From UBA5018 sp044375975 (lineage in GTDB: Bacteria > Cyanobacteriota > Cyanobacteriia > PCC-6307 > Cyanobiaceae): a DNA stretch of 18,961 nt. Both the position numbers and the translations under genes were made by a program. This document shows, one piece after another, positions 7,745 to 14,495 of this stretch; the first letter of the stretch is position 1; each line of letters opens with the position of its first letter. Location of the stretch: positions 1-18,961 of the forward strand of contig JBILLQ010000065.1 of NCBI GenBank assembly GCA_044375975.1, read 5' to 3'. The notes beneath the pieces are model-generated. The model searched no databases and had not been told where the DNA came from. It was given only the letters and a program-made list of their open reading frames with translations.

Positions 7745-9997
7745 TTAGTGGTGGCTTGCAGTTGATGCTGTGGCTGATAGCTGCGCCGATTCCGATTCCG
7801 ATTCCGCTCCCGCTTCCGGGCCCGGCGCCAGGCAGACGGCAGCGGCCTTCAGTTCTGGTTGGCCGGAGAGGGGGCAGCCCAGTTCGTGCATCAGCCGGTT
7901 GGCTTCGCAGGGATCGGCCTGGGCGGCGCCCCAGTGCATGGGCAAAAACACGGTGCCCGCTCGGATGCGCTCGCTCACCTGCACCCTGGCCGTCAGTTCC
8001 CCCCGGCGGGAGCGCACCAGCGCCAGGGCGCCATCGCTGAGGCCATAGCGCTCGGCATCTTGCGGATTCACCTCCAGCAGGGCCCGGGGGTGCTGCTTCA
8101 TCAGCCGCGGCACCAGGGCCGTGCGGGTCATCGTGTGCCAATGGCCCAGGTAGCGGCCGGTGGTGAGCACCAAGGGATAGCTGGCATCCGGCGGTTCCGC
8201 CAGGCCCAGCGGTGCATCTGCGTGTAATTGGGCCCTGCCATCGGCGGTGGGGAAGCGGCCGTCGGCGTAGAGGCGGGGCAGGCCAGCGCCTGGGGCGCTG
8301 CCGGCCGGAAAGGGCCACTGCTGGGGGCCATCTTGTAGCAGCAGCTGATGGCTGAGGCCGCTGTGGTCGCATAGGCGGCCGGCGGTTAAAGCGGCGAATT
8401 CGGCATATACATCCGCCGCCGATCCATAGCTGAATTGTTGTTCAAATCCCAGCCGCCGCCCCAGCTCCGCAAAGATCTGCCAATCGGCCCGCGCCTCGCC
8501 GGGGGGCTGGCGGAAGGCGGGGCAGTAGCTCACCCGCCGCTCGGAGTTGGTCATCACACCCGCCTTTTCACTCCACTGGGCTGCCGGCAATAGGAGGTGG
8601 GCCACGGCGGCGGTTTCGGTGCCGGCATAGGCCTCGTTGAGCACCACCAGCGGGCAGCGGCTGGCGGCGGCCTTCACCCGATCCAGCGACGGCAGGCTCA
8701 CCAGCGGATTGGTGGCCGCCACCCACCAGAGGGCCAGTTCGCCTCGTTCCATCGCTTCTATTTGCTGCCAGGTGCTCAATCCCTCCCGGGGGGAGATCGA
8801 ACCGGCGGGGAATTGCCAGTGGCGCTCCACCTCCGCCCGGTGTTCGGCCACGCCCACCTGGCGATAACCCGGCAGCAGTTTGGCTAGGCCGCCGGCCTCC
8901 CGGCCGCCCATGGCATTGGGCTGGCCGGTGAGCGAAAAGGGACCGGCACCGGGCCTGCCTATGTGACCCGTCACCAGGTGCAGATTCACGATGCCGCTCA
9001 CCGTGGCGCTGCCTTCTCGGCTCTGGTTCACCCCCATCGACCAGAGGGTCAGTACGGCGGAGCTCTCGGCCCAGAGGGCCGCCAGCCGCTCAATATCCGT
9101 CTGCTCCAGGCCACACACCTGGCTCACCTGCTCCGGCGTCCAGGCGGCCCAGAGCTCGGCCAGGGCTGGATAGCCGTTGGTGCAGCGCTCCACGTAGGTC
9201 TGGTTGATGGCGCCTTGGGCGATCAGCTGCTGGCCGATGCCATGGAGCAGGGCCAGGTCGGTGCCGGGGGCAATTTGGAGGTGTAGGTCGGCGGCATCGC
9301 TGGTGGCGGTGCGGCGGGGGTCGATTACGACAATCCGCAGCGACTGGGGCTGCTTGCGTTTGCGTTTGAGCAGGCGTTGAAATAGCACCGGATGGCATTC
9401 GGCCGTGTTGGTGCCCACCAGCACCACCAGTTCGGCGGCATCGAGATCCTCGTAGCAGCAGGGGGGGCCGTCGGAGCCGAGGCTGCGGCTGTAGCCCACC
9501 ACGGCCGAACTCATGCACAGCCGGGAATTGGCATCGAAGTTATTGCTACCCAGGGCCCCCTTGAGCAGCTTGTTGGCGATGTAATAATCCTCGATCAAAA
9601 ACTGGCCGGAGCCGTAGATGGCGATGGCATTGGCTCCGCGGGTCTCCAGGGCGGAGCGAATGCTGCCAACAATCAAAGAGAAGGCCTGCTCCCAGCTGAT
9701 CGGCGCAAACGGCTGGTCGATGGAGCTGCGGTATTGGGGAGTGGTGAGGCGGTTGTGGGCCAGGGTGTCGCCCACGGTGGCCCCCTTAACGCACACCTGG
9801 CCGAGGGAGGAGGGGTGATGGCGATCGCCACGGGCCGTCCAGGTTTCGCCACCCGCCTGGGGCGGCTTGAGCTCCAGACCACAACCCACACCGCAGTAGG
9901 GGCACTGGGATCGGGGCAGGGCGCTGGCCCCCGGAGCAGACTCGCCGCCACTGGCCACAGGCAATTCTTCTGGCAAGACAGGTACTACTTTCGCCAA
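7745..9997 (-). CDS. narB: Ferredoxin-nitrate reductase, catalytic molybdoprotein
   Basis: Reduces nitrate to nitrite in the cytoplasm with electrons from reduced ferredoxin, using a bis-MGD molybdenum cofactor and one [4Fe-4S] cluster. The cluster motif is CPYCGVGC at Cys32, Cys35 and Cys39, with the fourth ligand at Cys69 (QVCVKG). The likely Mo ligand is Cys161 in SRLCMSSAVVG. The C-terminal cofactor-binding domain is marked by LTTGRYLGHWHTMTRTALVP and FLPMHWG. Length (750 aa with this start) fits cyanobacterial NarB. The start is uncertain. TTG at 9997 is the only usual start codon after the in-frame upstream stop. GTG at 9958 has an AGAAGA ribosome-site-like sequence before it and leaves 18 residues before the first cluster Cys. 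The gene lies downstream of cynS on the same strand, and mobA is divergent nearby, which fits cofactor supply. Confidence 0.97.
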   Translation of the reverse strand: MAKVVPVLPEELPVASGGESAPGASALPRSQCPYCGVGCGLELKPPQAGGETWTARGDRHHPSSLGQVCVKGATVGDTLAHNRLTTPQYRSSIDQPFAPISWEQAFSLIVGSIRSALETRGANAIAIYGSGQFLIEDYYIANKLLKGALGSNNFDANSRLCMSSAVVGYSRSLGSDGPPCCYEDLDAAELVVLVGTNTAECHPVLFQRLLKRKRKQPQSLRIVVIDPRRTATSDAADLHLQIAPGTDLALLHGIGQQLIAQGAINQTYVERCTNGYPALAELWAAWTPEQVSQVCGLEQTDIERLAALWAESSAVLTLWSMGVNQSREGSATVSGIVNLHLVTGHIGRPGAGPFSLTGQPNAMGGREAGGLAKLLPGYRQVGVAEHRAEVERHWQFPAGSISPREGLSTWQQIEAMERGELALWWVAATNPLVSLPSLDRVKAAASRCPLVVLNEAYAGTETAAVAHLLLPAAQWSEKAGVMTNSERRVSYCPAFRQPPGEARADWQIFAELGRRLGFEQQFSYGSAADVYAEFAALTAGRLCDHSGLSHQLLLQDGPQQWPFPAGSAPGAGLPRLYADGRFPTADGRAQLHADAPLGLAEPPDASYPLVLTTGRYLGHWHTMTRTALVPRLMKQHPRALLEVNPQDAERYGLSDGALALVRSRRGELTARVQVSERIRAGTVFLPMHWGAAQADPCEANRLMHELGCPLSGQPELKAAAVCLAPGPEAGAESESESAQLSATASTASHH
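7786..7815. repeat. Hexanucleotide repeat in the narB 3' end
   Basis: Five consecutive 6-bp units occur here: CCGATT three times, then CCGCTC and CCGCTT. They encode part of the acidic Ser/Glu-rich tail (AGAESESES) beyond the conserved NarB domains. A six-base unit changes tail length without shifting frame. Confidence 0.8.
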
Positions 9998-10129
9998 GGT
10001 AATGGTAATTCTGAAATAACAGCCACGGCTGCAGGCGCTATTGCTTCCGCCACCTTAGGCAAGGCTTGGATGCTTATGGGCAGGCCCGCACTAAATACTG
10101 CAATATTTGCACCAGTTAAATTATTCATT
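9998..10129 (-). promoter_or_regulatory. AT-richer narB upstream region with palindrome
   Basis: This 132-bp gap between cynS and narB is richer in A+T than its flanks, and narB may have its own promoter here. A 13-bp element, TGCAATATTTGCA (10099-10111), has 5-bp inverted arms and could be an operator. Minus-strand TAGAAT/AATAAT sequences near the cynS end could be -10 elements. I found no perfect GTAN8TAC NtcA site. Confidence 0.3.
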
Positions 10130-10573
10130 CTACCATTTTCTGTAGGGCAGGAATTTGCCATTCATGGTTACCTTAACCCGATCGCCCTTGGGGTCCTCCA
10201 CCTTATCTACGTGCATGCTGAAATCAATTGCTGACATAATTCCATCGCCAAATTTCTCTTGAATCACATCCTTTAGCGGCATTCCGTATACCTGCAGTAT
10301 TTCGTAGAAGCGATAGAGCAGCGGATCGGTGGGCAGGGTGGGATTCAGCGCCCCCTTAACTGGATAGGTGGTTAGTTCTGCGGCCAAGGCAGGATCCAGC
10401 TGCAGCATCTCCAGCAGCTGCTGGGCCTCTTCTGCCGAAGCGGTGGATTGACCATGCAGCAGGCTCGCCACCCACACCTCATCGCGTCCCATCGGTGCCC
10501 CCAACTCAGCGAAGCTGAGCCCCAGGCGCCGTTTGGCCTCCAGCAGAGTGGCGCTAAAGCTGGCGATGGCCAT
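10130..10573 (-). CDS. cynS: Cyanate hydratase (cyanase)
   Basis: Converts cyanate plus bicarbonate to carbamate and CO2; carbamate then decays to ammonia and CO2. It acts in the cytoplasm and supports use or detoxification of cyanate. The ATG at 10573 gives 147 aa, the normal family length; an upstream extension to 10627 adds an unrelated Cys-rich stretch and was rejected. The catalytic triad known from E. coli (Arg96, Glu99, Ser122) appears as Arg88 and Glu91 in LYRFYEILQVYG and Ser114 in GDGIMSAIDF, all shifted by 8. The C-terminal signature DRVKVTMNGKFLPYRKW is present. It lies upstream of narB on the same strand. Its promoter must overlap the 25-bp gap to mobA or the mobA 5' end. Confidence 0.97.
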   Translation of the reverse strand: MAIASFSATLLEAKRRLGLSFAELGAPMGRDEVWVASLLHGQSTASAEEAQQLLEMLQLDPALAAELTTYPVKGALNPTLPTDPLLYRFYEILQVYGMPLKDVIQEKFGDGIMSAIDFSMHVDKVEDPKGDRVKVTMNGKFLPYRKW

Positions 10574-10598
10574 GGTGGCGGCTGGGTACGGGTGAAAG

Positions 10599-11288
10599 AT
10601 GGAACCTAGGCAGCAGCCCCCGGCCAAAAGGCATCAACCGCTACCAAATCCAGGGGCCTGGAGCACTGATGCGGGCCTGCGCTGCTGCCTGCTCAGCGGC
10701 GGCGCCAGCCGGCGCATGGGCCGCGACAAGGCGCTGTTGCCCCATCCGGCCGGGGGCTGCTGGCTCGACCACAGCCTGCGCCAACTGGCGGCCCTGGGCG
10801 CGCCGCTCACCCTGCTCAGCGGCCATGCCAGCCACCTGAGCCGAGCCAGCCAACTGGCCGCCAGCCTGGCCGTGCCCCTGGAGCTGCTGCACGAACCGTC
10901 GCCGCCCCAGGGGCCTCTCATTGCCCTGGGGCGGCTGATGCGCCACCACCCAAACCAGCTGCTGCTGCTCTGCCCGGTGGATATGCCCGCCCTAGACCTC
11001 GCCACGCTTAGGCAACTTTTGCTGGCTGCCAGCTCTACAGATTCGAGCCAGCCAAGCCTTATTCATGTGGCTCACGACGGCAGTCAAGCGCAGCCATTGC
11101 TGGGGCTTTACCCCGCCGATGGGCGCCATCGACGCAGCTTGAAGGCCAGCCTGGCTGCTGGCGAACGCAGCCTGCAGCGCTGGTTGGCTCTGGTGGGTAG
11201 CCAGGCGGTGCCGCTGCGGGCGGGGCCGTTGCTAAATGCCAATCGACCGGGGGATCTGGATCAGTTCAATCGTGGGGATGGTTCGTAG
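10599..11288 (+). CDS. mobA: Molybdenum cofactor guanylyltransferase MobA
   Basis: Transfers GMP from GTP to molybdopterin to give the guanine dinucleotide cofactor required by NarB-type enzymes. The nucleotide-binding signature LLSGGASRRMGRDKALL lies at residues 31-47, GPLIALGRL near 106-114, and the metal-binding type motif CPVDMPAL with Asp128. The C-terminal LLNANRPGDLDQFN matches the usual MobA ending. At 229 aa it has about 27 residues before the core, so translation could begin later, though no better start is evident. GGTGA just before the ATG is a weak ribosome site. It is divergent from cynS by 25 bp. Its 3' end is duplicated, in diverged form, at 15773-15925. Confidence 0.92.
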   Translation: MEPRQQPPAKRHQPLPNPGAWSTDAGLRCCLLSGGASRRMGRDKALLPHPAGGCWLDHSLRQLAALGAPLTLLSGHASHLSRASQLAASLAVPLELLHEPSPPQGPLIALGRLMRHHPNQLLLLCPVDMPALDLATLRQLLLAASSTDSSQPSLIHVAHDGSQAQPLLGLYPADGRHRRSLKASLAAGERSLQRWLALVGSQAVPLRAGPLLNANRPGDLDQFNRGDGS

Positions 11289-11638
11289 CGGGGGGGGAGG
11301 CTATGCAGCTCTGGGCAGGGATCGGCTGATGCTGTTGCCCTAGGGCCGGTGAATTTACTGGGCCCCCGCGGTGGCAGGGCTGCCATTGTCTACACGCATG
11401 GGCTCAATCGTGGCTCAACTGTGGGCCGCTTGAGGTACGCTGCTCAGATGTCACTGTATAGCATGGTGAACATGTGGTTATCGGACCCGTGAACCAAGGT
11501 CATCTTGAGCTTGTCTGTCGCGAGACCGTATGCGAGATCAGGGCTATTAAAGACCTGCTGAGGCCAGTTCGCCGTGGCTCACGGAAAGAGATCGGACCTG
11601 GGGAGTGGTTCACGGAACCACCTAAGAAAGCGTTAGAC
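11141..11638 (+). repeat. Direct repeat copy 1: mobA 3' end plus downstream leader
   Basis: This covers the last ~150 bp of mobA and the 350-bp spacer before the TIR gene, and it is repeated in order at 15773-16331. By hand alignment the mobA part is about 90% identical. The last 165 bp (11474-11638) is about 76% identical with no net indel. The spacer has no convincing gene; a 68-aa open frame at 11474-11680 has three in-frame stops in copy 2. Clear similarity ends at GCGTTAGAC, 38 bp before the TIR start. Confidence 0.9.
11472..11622 (+). other. Long imperfect inverted repeat in the leader
   Basis: GTGGTT pairs with AACCAC and, just inside, CCGTGAACC pairs perfectly with GGTTCACGG about 120 bp later. 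AGGTC/GACCT and ATCT/AGAT continue the pairing with bulges. Copy 2 keeps most of it, but its inner right arm has decayed to GATTCATGG. It could be a structured RNA or a folded DNA site just upstream of the TIR gene. It is not a terminator, as there is no T-tract. Confidence 0.45.
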
Positions 11639-11676
11639 TTATCGGCAAGACATACACGTCAGAAAGCAGCTAAGCT

Positions 11677-12465
11677 ATGAAAGTCTTCCTCAGCTGGTCA
11701 GGGAACAGGAGCAAGGAAGTCGCGAACCTTCTTAGCGATTGGCTTAGTTGTGTTATTCAAGCCATTAGACCATGGATATCAACACGTGATTTGGATAGGG
11801 GTTCACTCTGGTTTGGAGAGATTAATGATCAACTTAAAGATACGACCGTAGGAATTATTTGCCTGACGCAAGAGAACAAGACACGACCATGGATCCTCTT
11901 TGAAGCTGGCGCCCTTGCAAAAGGTCTATCCACTTCCAGAGTGTGCACTTTATTGATTGATCTTGAGCCCAGGGATATAGAAGATCCGCTTGCTCAGTTT
12001 AACCACACACTTCCAACCAAAGAAAGTATTCACGCCTTGGTTAAGACGCTTAATAACGCACTTGGCGCAACTGGTCTTGATATGCGTGTTCTGGATCAGG
12101 TTTTTGAAACGTACTGGCAACAGTTTTCTGATCGCTTCGAAGCCATCCTGGAAGAAACGATATCAACTGAGCCTACTAAGCCAAGGCCAAAAGAAGATAT
12201 GCTTGGAGAAATTCTTGAAAATACTAGGTTAATGAGTTCTCGCATCAGAAGACTTGAAGCAGAAATAGACAGAAATAATGATAGGAGGCTATTTGATCCC
12301 GACATTTCACCAGAAGATGCCTACGAGGCTATAGCTAAAATGGTAAGTGAGGGAATGCCTCCCGATATAATAGTTAAGCGGCTGAGCGGAAGAGTTCCGA
12401 TCAGCGAGATTAGGAAGATGCTCATTGACTCTATAAAGCTTTCAAGTAGCAATGAGAAGGTCTAA
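11677..12465 (+). CDS. TIR-domain protein, probable defence effector
   Basis: 262 aa. Residues 1-140 form a TIR domain: KVFLSWSGNRSKEVA at the start, PWISTRDLDRGSLWFGEI, and PWILFEAGAL, which holds a W-x3-E (Trp72, Glu76) placed like the catalytic Glu of NAD+-cleaving TIR enzymes. Bacterial TIR proteins of this kind commonly act in antiphage systems by depleting NAD+ or making signal nucleotides. That activity is inference here. A helical, charged stretch follows (about 175-200, ILENTRLMSSRIRRLEAEID), probably a coiled coil, and then a short C-terminal helical domain (DPDISPEDAYEAIAKMVSEG). No recognised partner such as ThsA is adjacent. Base composition is more AT-rich than mobA, consistent with transfer. 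Its stop codon lies inside an attC-like box (GTCTAAC). Confidence 0.87.
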   Translation: MKVFLSWSGNRSKEVANLLSDWLSCVIQAIRPWISTRDLDRGSLWFGEINDQLKDTTVGIICLTQENKTRPWILFEAGALAKGLSTSRVCTLLIDLEPRDIEDPLAQFNHTLPTKESIHALVKTLNNALGATGLDMRVLDQVFETYWQQFSDRFEAILEETISTEPTKPRPKEDMLGEILENTRLMSSRIRRLEAEIDRNNDRRLFDPDISPEDAYEAIAKMVSEGMPPDIIVKRLSGRVPISEIRKMLIDSIKLSSSNEKV

Positions 12466-12544
12466 CATCAAGATGCAGAAGGCGGGATCTACGATTTTCT
12501 CCTATGCCGAAGTTTGTGCCCGCTTCTGATCTTGAGCGTGAGGA
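12460..12544 (+). other. attC-like recombination site after the TIR gene (candidate)
   Basis: GTCTAAC (12460-12466) fits the integron R'' consensus RYYYAAC. A 17-bp stem follows: TCAAGAT, CAGAAG, CGGG (12468-12486) pair with CCCG, CTTCTG, ATCTTGA (12519-12535). The left arm has two unpaired single G residues, the asymmetry typical of attC. The right core box, GTGAGGA (12538-12544), departs from GTTRRRY at two positions. The 32-nt loop and lack of a T-tract argue against a terminator. Confidence 0.45.
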
Positions 12545-12589
12545 GGCATACTAAGAAGGTTCCAACGAAACAGGTGAGAGGCAAGTAGT

Positions 12590-13654
12590 ATGGCGTGGTA
12601 TTTAAGAAAGTCTGTGTCGGCAGGCCCGATTAGATTCAATCTTTCAAAGAGTGGTATTGGGGCATCCGTTGGTGTTACTGGATTTCGCATAGGTATACGG
12701 CCTTACGGCTCTTCATACGTGCATGCAGGTAGGCATGGATTGTATATGCGCGAGGAGCTTGGGGGGAATAGAGATGGGTTCCAGGCGGGGGCATGTCAGC
12801 TTGTCGAGCCATCGCCTACTCGAGTCTTTAATGCTGTAAGCACTCGTGATCTGCTTAATCCGGAAAGAAAAGAACTGATTGACCGGCTTAATAAGTCCTA
12901 TAAAGAGTTCGGGTTTGATTATCTGGTATTCATGGTTGCGGCAGCAGCTTTCGGTTTGGCATTGATCAATTCCTGCCTGCTTGGAATGGTTATATCTAGT
13001 GGCGTAGGAGTCGTTTTGAGTATTGTCGTTTCGGTTTTAGAATCTCGCAGGCGAACAGTCAAGATCTTCTATCACTTTGAGTCCGATGACGCATCGCACT
13101 TTTTCAAGCTAGTACAAGCTGTCAACTATCTCGCCAAATGTAAGCGCTTGTGGGCATATGTCGACTCACGAAATTTGTCATCTACTCATGAGTCTAAGGT
13201 GAACGCTGGTGCTTCTAGCCTGGTCAATCGAGAGCCTGCGGTGGTTGGCACTGGAACGCCACCTTGGGTGGAAACCAATGTGAATATTCCAGTTCTCAAG
13301 GCCAGGGGCATCACCGCTTATTTTATGCCGGATTGCATTCTGATCTATGACGGCAACGGGGTGGGATCCATTGAGCATGCATCACTTATGTTTTCAACGA
13401 GTGTTGAACGCTTCATTGAAGATGGTGACGTTCCCTCGGATTCATATGTTGTTGATCACACTTGGAGGTTCGCCAATAAAGGGGGTGGCCCTGATCGAAG
13501 GTTTAAAAACAACAAACAAATTCCGATTTGTTTGTATGGTAAGCTCGAAATAAGCACATCCGCAGGCCTGCTGTGTCATTTGCAGACCTCGACAAGGGAG
13601 GCGCCGCAAAGCTTCTCAAGGCACTACTCCGCGTACTTGAAGACTATCGGTTGA
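12590..13654 (+). CDS. DUF4236-domain membrane protein
   Basis: 354 aa. Residues 1-57 match the DUF4236 pattern: RKSVSAGPIRFNLSKSGIGA, then SVGVTGFRIGIRPYGSSYVH. A hydrophobic stretch at about 111-150 (YLVFMVAAAAFGLALINSCL and onward) could form two transmembrane helices and ends in ESRRR. The C-terminal ~200 residues (ITAYFMPDCILIYDGNGVGS) are not recognised. The function of DUF4236 is not established; it is often found on N-termini of small membrane-associated proteins. The start is supported by GAGG about 8-9 bp upstream. The gene stands alone between two attC-like sites, 55 bp after the end of the stem that follows the TIR gene. Whether it works with the TIR protein is unknown. Confidence 0.8.
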   Translation: MAWYLRKSVSAGPIRFNLSKSGIGASVGVTGFRIGIRPYGSSYVHAGRHGLYMREELGGNRDGFQAGACQLVEPSPTRVFNAVSTRDLLNPERKELIDRLNKSYKEFGFDYLVFMVAAAAFGLALINSCLLGMVISSGVGVVLSIVVSVLESRRRTVKIFYHFESDDASHFFKLVQAVNYLAKCKRLWAYVDSRNLSSTHESKVNAGASSLVNREPAVVGTGTPPWVETNVNIPVLKARGITAYFMPDCILIYDGNGVGSIEHASLMFSTSVERFIEDGDVPSDSYVVDHTWRFANKGGGPDRRFKNNKQIPICLYGKLEISTSAGLLCHLQTSTREAPQSFSRHYSAYLKTIG

Positions 13655-13669
13655 GCCAGTGCAATTGCC

Positions 13670-13721
13670 GCCTAACAAATAAATACAGTGAACTTTCGGC
13701 AGCTAGTTTATGGCGTTAAGC
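13670..13721 (+). other. attC-like recombination site after the DUF4236 gene (candidate)
   Basis: GCCTAAC (13670-13676) and GTTAAGC (13715-13721) fit RYYYAAC and GTTRRRY and are complementary at 6 of 7 positions. Inside them ATAAA (13679-13683) pairs with TTTAT (13707-13711). At 52 bp it is slightly short for attC, and the inner stem is weak. Confidence 0.4.
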
Positions 13722-13943
13722 ATCGCAAACTGCAGCCACTTCCACTCCACGCGCCGACATCCCGCTCTCCAGATACCGTCGCACTCACAAGGGCGGCGCA
13801 AAACGCCCCGCCAAGTTGCTGGTCGGCTGCAGCGGCAGGCGGTTACGGCTTCCGCTACTACCGTCTGTGCGCTAGGCAAGCGCTGGACCTAAGTCCACAT
13901 CTAGAGCATCTCTGCAGGTGCTGGACCACCTAACATTGCAAGC
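13722..13943. other. Gene-poor stretch before the DUF4365 operon
   Basis: Short frames here (60 and 81 aa) resemble nothing I know, and one starts inside the attC-like site, so I do not call them genes. A GC hairpin-like sequence occurs near 13793-13813 (GGGCG with CGCCC), and ACCTAAC lies 14 bp before the next start. The segment must hold the promoter of the following pair, but no clear -10/-35 is seen. Confidence 0.35.
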
Positions 13944-14495
13944 ATGAGACCCCTCAGCGCCAATAACGTCGAGTCAGAACTCAGCTACGCGTACTTGCAC
14001 GCGGTGGCTTCAGCGGCTGGCGCGGCCTGCTCTGTGACCACCCGTCATGAAGACAACTCCGGTGTTGACGCCAAGATCGTAGGTTGGGGACCGTTTCCGA
14101 ACGGTGGATATCGGCATGAAGTGGACTTGAAGGTCCAACTAAAGGCTACTACGGCTACCCCCTCGACCGTCTCGAAATGTCTTTCCTATTTCCTCAGAGG
14201 AGTTCCTCAGTACGACGATCTTCGCTCAGCTGCGGTTTCTACGCCACGCATACTCGTTGTCCTTTTCCTGCCTAGCACCAACGCAAGCGATTGGATTTCG
14301 CACACGGACGACGCACTTTCTCTGCATAAATGCGCCTACTGGGTGAGTCTTAAAGGTGCTGCGCTGTCAACGAACGACAGTGGACAGACTGTCTACCTGC
14401 CTCTTTCCCAGCGATTTGACAAAGTGGGTTTGCTCGATTTATTTGCCAAGGTTTCCCGGCAGGAAGTACCCCTCTATCAGCCTCCTTCAGTATGA
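13944..14495 (+). CDS. DUF4365 protein, PD-(D/E)XK nuclease-like
   Basis: 183 aa. The sequence follows the DUF4365 layout: VESELSYAYLHAVASAAG at the N-terminus, HEDNSGVDAKI (Asp42), VDLKVQLKATT (Gln65, Lys67), then YDDLRSAAV and TPRILVVLFLP, and ILV-rich strands to YWVSLKGAAL. The Glu10/Glu12, Asp42 and Gln-x-Lys pattern fits a PD-(D/E)XK type nuclease core; catalytic activity is inference. Its TGA stop overlaps the ATG of the next gene (ATGA), so the two are translationally coupled and probably act as one unit. No strong ribosome site is seen at this start. Its setting among TIR and AbiGi-like genes suggests a defence or toxin role. Confidence 0.82.
   Translation: MRPLSANNVESELSYAYLHAVASAAGAACSVTTRHEDNSGVDAKIVGWGPFPNGGYRHEVDLKVQLKATTATPSTVSKCLSYFLRGVPQYDDLRSAAVSTPRILVVLFLPSTNASDWISHTDDALSLHKCAYWVSLKGAALSTNDSGQTVYLPLSQRFDKVGLLDLFAKVSRQEVPLYQPPSV

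Noticed and set aside
9392..10234. 280-aa plus-strand open frame opposite narB and cynS
   Set aside because: It is a shadow of two well-supported genes in GC-rich DNA.
10574..10627. Longer cyanase start at 10627
   Set aside because: It would overlap mobA and add residues not found in cyanases. ATG at 10573 gives the standard length and active-site spacing.
11474..11680. 68-aa open frame (GTG start) in leader copy 1
   Set aside because: Copy 2 aligns without net indels but has three stops in this frame. Substitutions show only a mild excess at third positions (17 against 12 and 10), so coding is not supported, although RRGSRKE is kept by synonymous changes.
13688..13933. 81-aa and 60-aa open frames before the DUF4365 gene
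   Set aside because: Their starts lie inside the attC-like site, the compositions are unnatural and no motif is seen.
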